Origin: Propionibacteriaceae bacterium
Lineage (GTDB): Bacteria > Actinomycetota > Actinomycetes > Propionibacteriales > Propionibacteriaceae
DNA length: 64,000 bases
Assembly: GCA_031285845.1 (NCBI GenBank)
Contig: JAITVK010000018.1
Location: forward strand, 62,001-126,000
Reading direction: 5' to 3'
This document shows positions 27,388 to 37,157 of this stretch, piece after piece. The position numbers were made by a program, and so were the translations under genes. Each line of letters begins with the position of its first letter. The first letter of the stretch is position 1. The notes below the pieces were generated by a model. That model was not told the origin of the DNA and did no database searches. It saw only the letters and a program-made list of their open reading frames with translations.

Positions 27388-30300
27388 GTGCTGGACACCA
27401 ACTTCTATGACGAACTGCGCATCGGTTTGGCCACGGCGGACGAGATCCGCGGCTGGAGCCACGGCGAAGTCAAGAAGCCAGAAACCATCAACTACCGTAC
27501 GCTGAAGCCTGAGCGCGACGGCTTGTTCTGTGAGAAAATCTTCGGCCCGACCAGGGACTGGGAGTGTTTCTGCGGCAAGTACAAGCGAGTGCGCTTCAAG
27601 GGCATCGTTTGCGAGCGGTGTGGGGTGGAGGTCACCCGCGCCAAGGTGCGTCGTGAGCGGATGGGTCACATCGAGCTGGCCGCCCCCGTGACACACATCT
27701 GGTATTTCAAGGGCGTCCCTTCACGATTGGGCTACTTGCTCGACATCGCGCCGAAGGACCTGGAGAAGGTCATCTACTTCGCGGCGTACATGATCACGTT
27801 CGTCGACGAAGAGGCGCGTCACCGCGACCTGACCTCGCTGGCTGCTCGGGTCGAGACCGAGCGCAAACAGATGGAGACTCGCCGCGACTCCGACATCAAC
27901 GCTCGGTTGACCAAGTTGGAAGAGGACTTGGCCACTCTTGAAGCAGAAGGCGCCAAGGCCGATGCCAAGAAACGGGTCAAGGAGAACGGCGAGAAAGAGG
28001 TCAAGGCGATCCGTGATCGTGCTGACCGCGACATTGCCCGCTTGCAGGCCGTGTGGGATCGCTTCGTCAGCCTGAAGGTTCAGGATTTGGAAGGCGACGA
28101 GATCCTGTATCGCGAGATGCGCAACCGCTTCGGGAAATACTTCAAGGGCTCGATGGGCGCTGAGGCGATCAAGGCTCGGCTGAAGGACTTCGATTTGGAT
28201 CAAGAGGCCCAGCGTCTGCGTGAGATCATTCAGACGGGCAAGGGCCAGCGTAAGACGAGGGCTCTGAAGCGTCTGAAGGTCGTCTCGGCTTTCTTGACGA
28301 CCAACAATTCACCGCTGGGCATGGTGCTCGATGCCGTCCCGGTGATTCCGCCCGACCTGCGTCCGATGGTGCAGTTGGACGGTGGTCGCTTCGCCACCTC
28401 CGATCTGAACGATCTGTATCGTCGCGTGATCAACCGCAACAACCGTCTCAAGCGACTGCTTGATCTGGGGGCTCCCGAGATCATCGTCAACAATGAGAAG
28501 AGGATGCTGCAAGAGGCGGTCGACTCCCTGTTCGACAACGGTCGTCGTGGACGTCCGGTGACCGGACCAGGCAACCGTCCGCTGAAATCGATCTCTGACA
28601 TGCTCAAAGGCAAGCAGGGCCGTTTCCGTCAGAACCTTCTGGGCAAGCGCGTCGACTACTCTGGCCGTTCGGTCATCGTGGTCGGTCCGCAGTTGAAGCT
28701 GCATCAGTGCGGCGTGCCGAAGACGATGGCGCTGGAGTTGTTCAAGCCGTTCGTGATGAAGCGGTTGGACGACCTGAACCATGCCCAAAACGTCAAAGCG
28801 GCCAAGCGCTTGGTCGAGCGTCAGCGTCCCGTGGTGTGGGAGGTGCTCGAAGAGGTCATTGCCGAGCATCCGGTGCTGCTCAACCGTGCGCCGACGCTGC
28901 ACCGTTTGGGCATCCAGGCCTTCGAGCCGCAGTTGATTGAGGGCAAAGCGATTCAGCTTCATCCGCTGGTGTGCACCGCCTTCAACGCTGACTTTGACGG
29001 TGACCAGATGGCTATTCATCTGCCGCTGTCGGCCGAGGCTCAGGCTGAGGCTCGGATTCTGATGCTGTCGACGAACAACATTTTGAAGCCCGCCGACGGA
29101 CGTCCGGTCACCATGCCTAACCAGGACATGGTCATCGGGCACTACTTCCTGACACTGGATCGTCCCGGAGCGGTCGGTGAAGGCCGCGCCTTCGCCAGCG
29201 TCGAAGAGGCCCAGATGGCTTTCGACCGCCGCGAGATCGTCGTGGGTTCGAAGGTCAAGATCCGTCTGGTCGGCTACGAGCCCCCCGCCGGTGTGACAGC
29301 CCGTGAGGATGGCTCCTTCGTGTTGGAGACGACCTTGGGTCGGGCCCTGTTCAATCAGAGCCTGCCGGTGGACTATCCGTACGTCAACGAGGTGGTCGGC
29401 AAGAAGCAGTCCGGGCAGATCGTCAACGATCTGGCTGAGCGCTACTCGAAGATCGCCGTGGCTGAGACCTTGGACAATCTGAAAGACATCGGGTTCAAGT
29501 GGGCCACTCAGTCGGGCGTGACCGTGTCGATTTCTGACGTGGAGACCCCGGCCTCGAAGCCTGAGATCCTCGCTGGGTACGACGCGAAGGCAGCCAAGAT
29601 CGACCGGTTGTACGAACGCGGCGCGGTGACTGAGGACGAGCGACGTCAGGAGTTGATCCAGATTTGGACCGATGCCACGGCTGAGCTGACTGCGGCCATG
29701 GAAGCCAACTTCACCAAGGACAACCCGATCTTTATGATGGTTCACTCCGGTGCTCGTGGCAACATGACCCAGATGCGCCAGATCGCGGCTATGCGAGGTT
29801 TGGTGGCCAACCCGAAGGGTGAGATCATCGCCCGACCGATCAAGTCGAACTTCCGCGAGGGCCTGTCGGTGTTGGAGTACTTCATCTCCACCCACGGTGG
29901 TCGTAAGGGACAGGCTGACACCGCTCTGCGAACCGCTGAGTCGGGTTACCTGACCCGCCGTTTGGTCGACGTGTCGCAAGATGTCATCATCCGTGAAGTT
30001 GATTGTGGAACTGAGCGTGGGATCGTGAAGACGATCGCCGTGGCCAAGGGTGACCATCTGGTCCCGGTGGCCAACGTGGAGACCGCAGTCTACGCGCGGG
30101 TTTTGTCGGAAGACATCGTCGACGACAATGGCGAGATCATCGTGCCCGCGGGCATCGATCTGGGTGACGCCGAGATGGCGAAGCTGATCGCCGCGGGGAT
30201 CACTGAGGTGCGCGTGCGGTCGGTTCTGACCTGTGACGCCGCCTCCGGGACCTGCGCGATGTGCTACGGACGTTCGCTGGCCACCGGCAAGGTGGTCGAC

Positions 30301-31257
30301 GTGGGCGAGGCGGTCGGTATCATCGCCGCTCAGTCGATTGGTGAGCCTGGAACCCAGCTGACGATGCGTACCTTCCACACCGGTGGTGTGGCCGGAAACG
30401 ACATCACGCAGGGTCTGCCTCGTGTCACCGAGTTGTTCGAGGCGCGTACTCCTAAGGGCAAGGCGCCGATCGCGGCGGCTGCCGGTGTGGTTCACTTCGA
30501 CGATTCGGAGCGTACGCGCAAGATCATCGTGGTTCGCGATGACGGTGAAGAGGATCTGATCTACCCGGTCGAGCGTCGTGTCCGGTTGGAGTGGGAAGAC
30601 CAGTACGGTCAGGCCCATTCTTTGGCCGACGGCATGCACGTCGAAGCCGGACAGCAGTTGACCGCTGGGACGATCGATCCGCACGATGTCTTGCGGGTTC
30701 GTGGCGTCAGGGCGTGTCAGGAACACCTGGTTGAGGAAGTTCAGCAGGTCTACCGGACTCAGGGCGCTCCGATCCACGACAAGCACATCGAGATCATCAT
30801 CCGTCAGATGCTGCGACGGATCACGGTCATCGAGGCTGGCGACACGGTCTTCCTGCCTGGCGAGTTGATCGACCGGTCCAGCTTCGAGACGGAGAACCGT
30901 CGTGCGTTGTCAGAGAACGGCACCCCGGCTCAGGGCCGTCCGGTTCTGATGGGGATCACGAAGGCTTCGCTGGCCACCGAATCCTGGCTGTCGGCCGCTT
31001 CCTTCCAGGAGACGACCAAGGTCCTGACCGACGCCGCGATCCAAGGCAAGTCCGACACTTTGGTCGGTCTGAAAGAGAACGTCATCTTGGGTAAGCTCAT
31101 CCCGGCCGGAACCGGTCTGGATCGCTACCGCAACATCCGGGTCGAGCCGACGCCGGAGGCGAAGGCTAAGGCGTACTCGATGTCCTTCGACACCTACGCC
31201 TATGACACCGGTTTCACTGGTGGTTCGGTGTTGCCGATCGACGAGTACGAGATCTGA
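27388..31257 (+). CDS. rpoC: DNA-directed RNA polymerase subunit beta'
   Basis: A 1289-residue beta' subunit starting at GTG 27388 ([15 protein letters not shown]) after GGAGAAAG. The N-terminal zinc site ([20 protein letters not shown]), the catalytic [10 protein letters not shown] triad with its Mg-binding aspartates, the [17 protein letters not shown] bridge region, the second zinc cysteines ([13 protein letters not shown]) and [20 protein letters not shown] (trigger loop region) are all present. It has the coiled-coil insertion after residue ~150 typical of actinobacteria. Length is normal for the phylum. Confidence 0.98.
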   Translation: MLDTNFYDELRIGLATADEIRGWSHGEVKKPETINYRTLKPERDGLFCEKIFGPTRDWECFCGKYKRVRFKGIVCERCGVEVTRAKVRRERMGHIELAAPVTHIWYFKGVPSRLGYLLDIAPKDLEKVIYFAAYMITFVDEEARHRDLTSLAARVETERKQMETRRDSDINARLTKLEEDLATLEAEGAKADAKKRVKENGEKEVKAIRDRADRDIARLQAVWDRFVSLKVQDLEGDEILYREMRNRFGKYFKGSMGAEAIKARLKDFDLDQEAQRLREIIQTGKGQRKTRALKRLKVVSAFLTTNNSPLGMVLDAVPVIPPDLRPMVQLDGGRFATSDLNDLYRRVINRNNRLKRLLDLGAPEIIVNNEKRMLQEAVDSLFDNGRRGRPVTGPGNRPLKSISDMLKGKQGRFRQNLLGKRVDYSGRSVIVVGPQLKLHQCGVPKTMALELFKPFVMKRLDDLNHAQNVKAAKRLVERQRPVVWEVLEEVIAEHPVLLNRAPTLHRLGIQAFEPQLIEGKAIQLHPLVCTAFNADFDGDQMAIHLPLSAEAQAEARILMLSTNNILKPADGRPVTMPNQDMVIGHYFLTLDRPGAVGEGRAFASVEEAQMAFDRREIVVGSKVKIRLVGYEPPAGVTAREDGSFVLETTLGRALFNQSLPVDYPYVNEVVGKKQSGQIVNDLAERYSKIAVAETLDNLKDIGFKWATQSGVTVSISDVETPASKPEILAGYDAKAAKIDRLYERGAVTEDERRQELIQIWTDATAELTAAMEANFTKDNPIFMMVHSGARGNMTQMRQIAAMRGLVANPKGEIIARPIKSNFREGLSVLEYFISTHGGRKGQADTALRTAESGYLTRRLVDVSQDVIIREVDCGTERGIVKTIAVAKGDHLVPVANVETAVYARVLSEDIVDDNGEIIVPAGIDLGDAEMAKLIAAGITEVRVRSVLTCDAASGTCAMCYGRSLATGKVVDVGEAVGIIAAQSIGEPGTQLTMRTFHTGGVAGNDITQGLPRVTELFEARTPKGKAPIAAAAGVVHFDDSERTRKIIVVRDDGEEDLIYPVERRVRLEWEDQYGQAHSLADGMHVEAGQQLTAGTIDPHDVLRVRGVRACQEHLVEEVQQVYRTQGAPIHDKHIEIIIRQMLRRITVIEAGDTVFLPGELIDRSSFETENRRALSENGTPAQGRPVLMGITKASLATESWLSAASFQETTKVLTDAAIQGKSDTLVGLKENVILGKLIPAGTGLDRYRNIRVEPTPEAKAKAYSMSFDTYAYDTGFTGGSVLPIDEYEI

Positions 31258-31268
31258 TCGTTTCTTTG

Positions 31269-31313
31269 ACGTTGATGCCCCCAGACTTCGGGTCTGGGGG
31301 CATCAACGTTTTT
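31269..31313 (+). terminator. Strong rho-independent terminator of rpoBC
   Basis: ACGTTGATGCCCCCAGAC (31269-31286), loop TTCGG and its full complement (31292-31309) make an 18-bp perfect stem followed by TTTTT. It separates rpoC from the convergent GH65 gene whose stop is at 31318. Confidence 0.95.
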
Positions 31314-31317
31314 CGGC

Positions 31318-33783
31318 TCAGTTCAGCGGCACTCGGGCCGCGGGGTTCGCGGGGTTCAGTCGGATGATCTGCCCGCGTATGGTGAGCTCGATCTGATCGT
31401 GGGGACCAGGGGCCTCCACCTGGGCTTCGAGCTCAGCTGGCGTGATCCGCACTCGTACGGTCGCTTCGCGCAACCGCAGCGCGAAGGCCAGGCCGGTCCA
31501 GCCTTGGGGCAGATGGGGATCCAGACTGATGCCGTCGAAGTCACGCAGGCCAGCGAAGCCCATGACCAGGCAGGACCAGATCGCGCCGGTCGAGGCGACG
31601 TGGACCCCGTCGGCGGCGTTGGCGTGACTGTCGTCGAGGTCGACGTTCACCGCGGTCAGGAAGTGGCGCCACGCCAGGTCGCCGTGACCGACCTCGGCGG
31701 CCATGATGGCCTGACTCGATGCTGACAGGGTCGAGTCACCGGTCGTCAGCCGGTCGTAATAGTCGAAGTCGGCCAGCTTTTCTGCCGCCGTGAAACGGTC
31801 GGGTCGGTTGATCAGCGCCAAGACGGTGTCGGCCTGCTTCAACACCTGGTGGCGGTAAATCGTCAGGGGGTGGTAATGCAGCAGCAACGGATACATCGTC
31901 GCGGGAGTGTTGGCGAAATCCCACACCTGGTGACTGAGGAAATCGGCGTCTTGGGCATGGATGCCCAGCCGGTCGTCGAACGGGATCGCCACGGTGGCGG
32001 CGGCTTGACGCCAGCGCCGACGCTCTTCGGTCGTGACACCGAGTCGATCGACTAACCGGGACCATGCGACCTCAGATGAGCTGGCGAGGTCGTCGAGCGC
32101 CTGATCGGCCGCCTCCAGATTGGTCGCGGCCATGACATTGGTGTAGACGTTGTCATCGACCAGAGCCGAGTACTCATCGGGACCGGTCACCTGGTGAATG
32201 TGGAAGCGGCCATCATCGCCGCTGAAACCCAGGTTCATCCACAACCTGGCCGTCTCCACCAGAATCTCGACCGCCTCCTCGCGCAGATAGGCCTCATCGC
32301 CGGTGGCGCGGAGATAGCGGCGGATGGCGTAGGCGATGTCGGCGTTGATGTGGAACTGGGCAGTTCCGGCTTCGAAGTACGCTGAAGCCTCGCGGCCATC
32401 GATCGTACGCCAGGGGTAACAGGCTCCACCCAAACGCAGTTCCCGGGCCCGTTCTCGGGCGCGGGGCAAGGTGGCGTGGCGGAAGGATAGTGCGTCGCGG
32501 GCGAGCTCAGGCATCGTGTAGATCAGACACGGCAGGATCATCGACTCGCAGTCCCAGAAGTAGTGTCCGTCGTAGCCGGGGCCGGTCACCCCCTTGGCGG
32601 GGATGCCCCGTCCACCAGCGCAGGCCGAGGCCTGCACGACCTGGAACAGATTCCACCGGATCCGGCCTTGGATGTCACCGGGCGAACAGACCGCCATGTC
32701 GCCAACCGTCCCGGCAGTCCCGTCGCCGAAGCCCTCGGACCCACCGGCCGCATCGACGGTCGCTCCGGCGGGCGCACCGACTGTCGCGTCGCTGTGCGTC
32801 CCGATCGGCCCGTCACCTGGAGTCGGAACTGTCGCGTCAGCGATTGCCCCGACTGTCGCGTCGCGGCGTGTCCCGGCTGGTGTCCCACCTGTCTCGACGG
32901 TCACGTCGGCGGCTCGCCACCAGGCGTCCAGACGTCGGCGCTGAGCGGTGGCCACCGCAGGCCAGGACTGCACCGGACGATCGACGATGCGCCGTGCGTT
33001 CTCCATCACCGGATCGACGCCGACCAGCACAGACATGGCCAACGACTGACCTTGGCTGAGCCGAGAGGTGACGGTCTTGGACACTCGGTCTGATGTTGAT
33101 GAGACCTGTTGTGTGGTGGCGGCGTCGCTCACGACGTGATGGGCGGCCACACAGGACATCGTCAGAGCGGAGCGACCGGTTCGTACGGTGGCGGCCAGTG
33201 TCGGCGACGTGGCGGCGGCGATCACGGTCGGCGGTTCCAAGCGGGTCGCTCGTCGTGGATCGTCGTCGGGGCCGGCGGCTCCGGCTTGGGGGAACACCAG
33301 CGCGTGGCTGAGTTGGAGGTCGCAGTCGCCACTGGCGCGGACGCTGTACGTCATCAAAGCCAGACCAGGCTCGTCCAAGCTCACCAGACGGGTGGAGTCG
33401 ATCCGAATCTCGACTCCGGTCGGCGTGAGCCAGGTCAGGTGGCGGGTCAGTTGACCGCTGCGGAAATCGAGCCGTCGTTCGTAGCCACTGACCTCGGACC
33501 GGCCAGGCTCGAACGCGGCCCCATCGACGACGAGGCGAAAACCACAGGGGTTGATCAGCGGCTGAGTGGTCTGGCCGTCGCGCGCCATGCCGTAGGCCGT
33601 CTCGGGATAGATGATCGGCCAGGTGTCGTAGAAGCCATTGGCGTACGTCTGATCGGCGATGTCATCATCCTCTTCCACCACCCCCCGAAAGCCGAGGAAT
33701 CCATTGGCCACGGCGAACAGCGTCCGTTTGGCCGGGGAAGAGTCGATCGTGTCGTCGACGAGGGCCCAGTCGTCGAGTCTCAC
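31318..33783 (-). CDS. Glycoside hydrolase family 65 protein (alpha-glucoside phosphorylase)
   Basis: An 821-residue GH65 enzyme, about 70 longer than typical. The N-terminal beta-sandwich starts VRLDDWALVDDTIDSSPAKRTLFAVANGFLGFRG; the (alpha/alpha)6 barrel contains KGVTGPGYDGHYFWDCE, GACYPWRTIDGRE and VTGPDEYSALVDDNVYTN, with Glu537 as general acid; DGVHVASTGAIW lies in the phosphate-site region. It likely phosphorolyses maltose, kojibiose, nigerose or trehalose to beta-glucose 1-phosphate; which one is not readable. Residues ~297-370 are a low-complexity insertion rich in DATVGA-like units just before the barrel. Start GTG 33783 overlaps the upstream mutase stop (GTGA). Confidence 0.9.
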   Translation of the reverse strand: MRLDDWALVDDTIDSSPAKRTLFAVANGFLGFRGVVEEDDDIADQTYANGFYDTWPIIYPETAYGMARDGQTTQPLINPCGFRLVVDGAAFEPGRSEVSGYERRLDFRSGQLTRHLTWLTPTGVEIRIDSTRLVSLDEPGLALMTYSVRASGDCDLQLSHALVFPQAGAAGPDDDPRRATRLEPPTVIAAATSPTLAATVRTGRSALTMSCVAAHHVVSDAATTQQVSSTSDRVSKTVTSRLSQGQSLAMSVLVGVDPVMENARRIVDRPVQSWPAVATAQRRRLDAWWRAADVTVETGGTPAGTRRDATVGAIADATVPTPGDGPIGTHSDATVGAPAGATVDAAGGSEGFGDGTAGTVGDMAVCSPGDIQGRIRWNLFQVVQASACAGGRGIPAKGVTGPGYDGHYFWDCESMILPCLIYTMPELARDALSFRHATLPRARERARELRLGGACYPWRTIDGREASAYFEAGTAQFHINADIAYAIRRYLRATGDEAYLREEAVEILVETARLWMNLGFSGDDGRFHIHQVTGPDEYSALVDDNVYTNVMAATNLEAADQALDDLASSSEVAWSRLVDRLGVTTEERRRWRQAAATVAIPFDDRLGIHAQDADFLSHQVWDFANTPATMYPLLLHYHPLTIYRHQVLKQADTVLALINRPDRFTAAEKLADFDYYDRLTTGDSTLSASSQAIMAAEVGHGDLAWRHFLTAVNVDLDDSHANAADGVHVASTGAIWSCLVMGFAGLRDFDGISLDPHLPQGWTGLAFALRLREATVRVRITPAELEAQVEAPGPHDQIELTIRGQIIRLNPANPAARVPLN
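32673..32893 (-). repeat. Degenerate low-complexity insertion inside the GH65 gene
   Basis: About 220 bases encode imperfect repeats (DATVGA, DATVPT, DATVGA, GATVDA) between the conserved ADVTVE and IRWNLFQ blocks of GH65. The element ACTGTCGCGTC occurs three times on the plus strand in this stretch. Homologues normally join the two blocks with a short linker. The frame is maintained throughout. Confidence 0.75.
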
Positions 33784-34508
33784 GCGCCGACCTCCAGTAG
33801 CTCGGCGACGTCGTCGACCACAAGGTCGGCGCCGTGGTCGATCAGCGCCGCGCGTCCCGCGCCCCGGTCGACCCCGACCACCAATCCGAATCCCCCACTT
33901 CGCCCGGCCTCGACGCCTCCCAAGGCGTCTTCGACCACCATCGTACGAGCCGGGTGGACACTCAAACGCCTCGCGGCTTCGAGGTACGTGTCGGGGGCGG
34001 GCTTGCCAGCCAGCCCCATGTCCGCGGCGACGTGACCATCGACGATGACGGCGAAGCACAGCGTCAACTGGGCCGAGTCGAGGACGAAGCGGGCGTTTTT
34101 GGAGGCCGAGACCACCCCGAGCGGAATTCCACGGGCGTGCAGCGCCTGAACCGCGCGTAGTGACCCCGGATAGGGGCGGACGGGTCCGCGACGCAGTTGG
34201 TCGAGGAAGATCGCGTCTTTCAGGTTGGCTAGGCCGTGGACGGTGTCGTAGGAACCCGGGTCGTCCACTCGGCCCTCAGGCAGGTGGATCTGACGATCAT
34301 CCAGAACCGCGCGGGTTCCGTCGTCGCGAGTGCGACCATCGATCAAGGCGTAGTAGTCGGCTTCGTTGTAACCACGAACGGTTTGATGGGCGTCAAGGAA
34401 CGGTCCGAACAATTGCGCCCATGCCCGGCGATGAACCTCGACGGTCGGCGTCAGCACACCGTCGAGGTCGAACAGGCAGGCGTCGACCCGGCTCAAGTAG
34501 TCCTCCAT
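33780..34508 (-). CDS. pgmB: Beta-phosphoglucomutase (HAD superfamily)
   Basis: A 242-residue HAD enzyme. Motif I is CLFDLDGVLTPT (near residues 11-22; nucleophile and acid/base Asp pair), the cap has the NEADYYALIDGRTRDDGTRAVL segment, motif II is GVVSASKNAR, motif III is Lys in GLAGKPAPDTYLEAA and motif IV is VVEDALGGVEAG. It converts beta-glucose 1-phosphate from GH65 to glucose 6-phosphate. The gene lies directly before GH65 with a 4-base overlap, so the two are co-translated. Its ATG is only six bases from a TACCAT -10 box, suggesting a leaderless mRNA. Confidence 0.93.
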   Translation of the reverse strand: MEDYLSRVDACLFDLDGVLTPTVEVHRRAWAQLFGPFLDAHQTVRGYNEADYYALIDGRTRDDGTRAVLDDRQIHLPEGRVDDPGSYDTVHGLANLKDAIFLDQLRRGPVRPYPGSLRAVQALHARGIPLGVVSASKNARFVLDSAQLTLCFAVIVDGHVAADMGLAGKPAPDTYLEAARRLSVHPARTMVVEDALGGVEAGRSGGFGLVVGVDRGAGRAALIDHGADLVVDDVAELLEVGA

Positions 34509-34514
34509 ACGAGA

Positions 34515-34566
34515 ATGGTAACGTTTGCCGCCAACGTTTGCAATACGCCAGAAACAGTTCTACACT
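34515..34566. promoter_or_regulatory. Divergent promoters of the sugar locus sharing one -35 box
   Basis: The palindrome TTGCAA (34538-34543) has TACACT (34561-34566) 17 bases to its right on the plus strand, and TACCAT (minus strand, complement of 34515-34520) 17 bases to its left. Each thus forms a well-spaced promoter for the transporter genes and for pgmB-GH65 respectively. Confidence 0.7.
34520..34541. promoter_or_regulatory. Probable LacI-family operator (two AACGTTTGC repeats)
   Basis: AACGTTTGC occurs at 34520-34528 and 34533-34541, each with the palindromic AACGTT core common in LacI/CcpA-type operators. They overlap the leftward promoter's spacer and the shared -35 box. The LacI-type gene at 40391 is the likely ligand-responsive regulator; binding is inferred. 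Confidence 0.6.
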
Positions 34567-34655
34567 CGGTGCCATGGCACCAGAGCCGCGCGGTGTCCAC
34601 GGAACACACATCGGCGATTTTCTGACCAGCGGCACGTTTCGCGTAAGGAGTTTCT

Positions 34656-35984
34656 ATGAAGAAACAGTGGATAGCAGGCTTGGCTGTGTCGGCCAGCGCC
34701 GCGATGATTCTCACAAGCTGCTCGACCACTCCCTCGTCGGGCGGGTCGAGCGGTCAACCCGGCGACAACCCCGAGACGATCACCGTCTACGGTGCGCCCA
34801 CCGGCGACGAGCAGGCTCAGTGGGAAGCCAGTTGGGCGGCGTACGCCAAAGCCAACGGCCTGAACATCGAATACACCGGCGACCTGGACTTCAGCACCAA
34901 CATCTCGACCAAGATCCAGGGCAACGCCACCCCCGACATCGCCTTGTTCCCCCAACCGGGGCTAATGAAGGCGGCCATCGCCACGGGCAAGGTCCAGCCG
35001 CTGGACGACGCCACCGCGGCCACAGTGAAGCAGAACTTCACCCAAGACTGGCAGTCCAACGGAACAGTCGACGGCAAGCAGTACGCCGTGCCAATCACGG
35101 CCGCGGCCAAAGGCTACATCTGGTATTCACCGTCGCAGTTCGCCCAGTGGGGTGTCACTGTTCCCAAGACCTGGGATGAGCTGGTGAAACTGACCGCGAC
35201 CATCCGGTCGAAGACGAACAAACCGGTGTGGTGCGCGGGCTTCGGTGCGGGCGACGCCTCCGGGTGGCCTGGAACCGATCAGATCGCGGAGTACGTGTTG
35301 TCGTCCGCGGGACCGGCGACGTACGACAAATGGGTCGCTGGTGACGTGAAGTTCACCGACAAGCCGATCGCCGACGCGTTCAGCGCTCTCGGTCAGATTC
35401 TGCTCAACCCGGACTATGTGAACGCGGGCTTCGGCGACGTCGCCTCGATCAACTCGACCAAGTTCTCTGACGTGGCCGTGCCGCTCGCTTCCGGCGAGTG
35501 CGCTCTGACCAACCAGGCGACCTTCCTGGAGGCCTTCTTCGTCAACACGAAGACCGCCGCTGGAACCACGCCCACCGTCGCCCCCGACGGGGACGTCTGG
35601 GCCTTCATGATGCCTCCAGTGGGTGGGAAAGTCTCGGTCATGGGCGGCGGCGACTTCGCGGCAGCGTTCTCGGATCGCCCAGCCGTGGCCAAGTTCATGA
35701 ACTATCTGGCCTCCGGCGATCATGCCAACTCGCTGATCACCGTGCCTGGCGCCACCTTCATCACCGCGAACCAAGCCGTCGACGTCTCCAAAGAGGCCGA
35801 TCCGCTGTTGGCTGACGCGATCAAGACGCTGAAAGACCCGAACACCACCTTCCGCTTCGGCGCGGGTGACTCGATGCCGGCGGTCGTCCAGCAGGCGTTC
35901 TGGAAGGGAACCATCGACTGGATCAACGGGACCGATCAAGCCACGGCCTTGGCACAGGTCCAAGCCGCGTGGGCGGACGTGTAG
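34656..35984 (+). CDS. Sugar ABC transporter substrate-binding lipoprotein
   Basis: A 442-residue extracellular solute-binding protein (family 1). The signal peptide ends in the lipobox ILTSC with the lipidated Cys22, followed by a Ser/Gly linker. The mature part (ITVYGAPTGDEQAQWEASW..., YAVPITAAAKGYIWYSP, KFMNYLASGDHANSLI) matches binding proteins for oligosaccharides and alpha-glucosides. AAGGAG is seven bases before the ATG. It is the first gene of the rightward operon with two permeases and GH31; the ligand is probably an alpha-glucoside, judged from the neighbours. Confidence 0.92.
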   Translation: MKKQWIAGLAVSASAAMILTSCSTTPSSGGSSGQPGDNPETITVYGAPTGDEQAQWEASWAAYAKANGLNIEYTGDLDFSTNISTKIQGNATPDIALFPQPGLMKAAIATGKVQPLDDATAATVKQNFTQDWQSNGTVDGKQYAVPITAAAKGYIWYSPSQFAQWGVTVPKTWDELVKLTATIRSKTNKPVWCAGFGAGDASGWPGTDQIAEYVLSSAGPATYDKWVAGDVKFTDKPIADAFSALGQILLNPDYVNAGFGDVASINSTKFSDVAVPLASGECALTNQATFLEAFFVNTKTAAGTTPTVAPDGDVWAFMMPPVGGKVSVMGGGDFAAAFSDRPAVAKFMNYLASGDHANSLITVPGATFITANQAVDVSKEADPLLADAIKTLKDPNTTFRFGAGDSMPAVVQQAFWKGTIDWINGTDQATALAQVQAAWADV

Positions 35985-36017
35985 CAGCCGTCGATTCGAC
36001 GAGGAAGGTCGTTCATC

Positions 36018-37157
36018 ATGCAGGCTTTTTTCTCCTGGCTGGCGAGTTTGCCTAACATCGTCCAGGTGCCCCTGGTGATCGCGGCCTTCCTCGTCGTCGT
36101 CGCGGTGATCATCGTCCTGATCGAGGTGGCTCCGCGCCCTGGCACGGCGTACACCTGGGTCAGGGCGGCCATCGCGATCGGATTCCCGGTCATCGCCCTG
36201 GCAGTGTTCGGGCTTGAGGCTGGGGCAGCGTGGGTCTTCGGGCTGGGCGCTGTGCTCGGCGGGGGACTGTTCTGGCTCGACGCGCGCTCGACCAAAGGGC
36301 GCGGTCGACTGATCCAACTGGCGCTGTTCGTCTCCCCGGCCTTGCTGCTGTTAATCGTCGGTCTGGTCTATCCGACGATCAAAACCATCGTGGCGGCCTT
36401 CATGGACAAGACGGGAAACCAGTTCATCGGATTGGACAACTTCGTGTGGGTCTTCTCCGCTGGCGGAAATGGCGGGTTGATCAGTTTGATTAACACTGTG
36501 GTGTGGGTGGTGGTGGCTCCAGTCGCCGCCACCGGCGTCGGCCTGATCTACGCGCTGTGGGTCGACCGGTCGCGGGCGGAGAAGCTTCTCAAAGTCCTGG
36601 TGTTCATGCCGATGTCGATCTCGCTGGTCGGCGGGTCGATCATTTGGAAGTTCTTCTACGACTATCGCCAAGGCAATCAGATCGGGTTGCTGAACCAGAT
36701 CGTCGCCTGGTTCGGCGGCGAGCCGGTCAACTGGTTGCAGCATTATCCGTTGAACATGTTCTTGTTGATCGTGATCCTGGTGTGGTCGCAGACCGGATTC
36801 GCCATGGTCATCCTGTCGGCCGCCATCAAAGGCGTGCCTGTGGAACTGGTCGAAGCGGCTCAGATCGATGGCGCGTCTTCAGCGCGTCGATTCCGTCACA
36901 TCATCATTCCCTCGATTCGCCCGACCATCATCGTGGTGTGGGTGACGATCTCGATCACTTCGCTGAAGGTGTACGACGTCATCGCCGTCATCACCGCGGG
37001 TCAGAATTCGACCTCTGTTCTGGGCTACGAGATGGTCCGCCAATTCTCGCTGATGCCACCCCAATCGGGACATTCGGCTGCCTTGGCGTTGCTGATCTTC
37101 ATTCTCGTGATTCCCTTCATCGCCTACAACGCTCGTACCTTGAAGAGGGGGAACTGA
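36018..37157 (+). CDS. Sugar ABC transporter permease (MalF-type)
   Basis: A 379-residue membrane protein. The binding-protein-dependent transport domain contains the EAA-loop VPVELVEAAQIDGASSARRFRHIIIPSIRP (contact site for the ATPase). N-terminal to the usual six helices are about three extra hydrophobic segments (residues ~15-35, 47-75 and 100-120), which is longer than standard permeases of this type. Pairs with the next gene, with which it overlaps by one base (TGATG). Imports a sugar together with the binding protein upstream. Confidence 0.9.
   Translation: MQAFFSWLASLPNIVQVPLVIAAFLVVVAVIIVLIEVAPRPGTAYTWVRAAIAIGFPVIALAVFGLEAGAAWVFGLGAVLGGGLFWLDARSTKGRGRLIQLALFVSPALLLLIVGLVYPTIKTIVAAFMDKTGNQFIGLDNFVWVFSAGGNGGLISLINTVVWVVVAPVAATGVGLIYALWVDRSRAEKLLKVLVFMPMSISLVGGSIIWKFFYDYRQGNQIGLLNQIVAWFGGEPVNWLQHYPLNMFLLIVILVWSQTGFAMVILSAAIKGVPVELVEAAQIDGASSARRFRHIIIPSIRPTIIVVWVTISITSLKVYDVIAVITAGQNSTSVLGYEMVRQFSLMPPQSGHSAALALLIFILVIPFIAYNARTLKRGN

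Noticed and set aside
28309..30786. An 825-codon open frame antisense to rpoC
   Set aside because: Shadow of rpoC in a high-GC genome; amino-acid makeup is dominated by His, Arg, Gln and Leu with no known motif.
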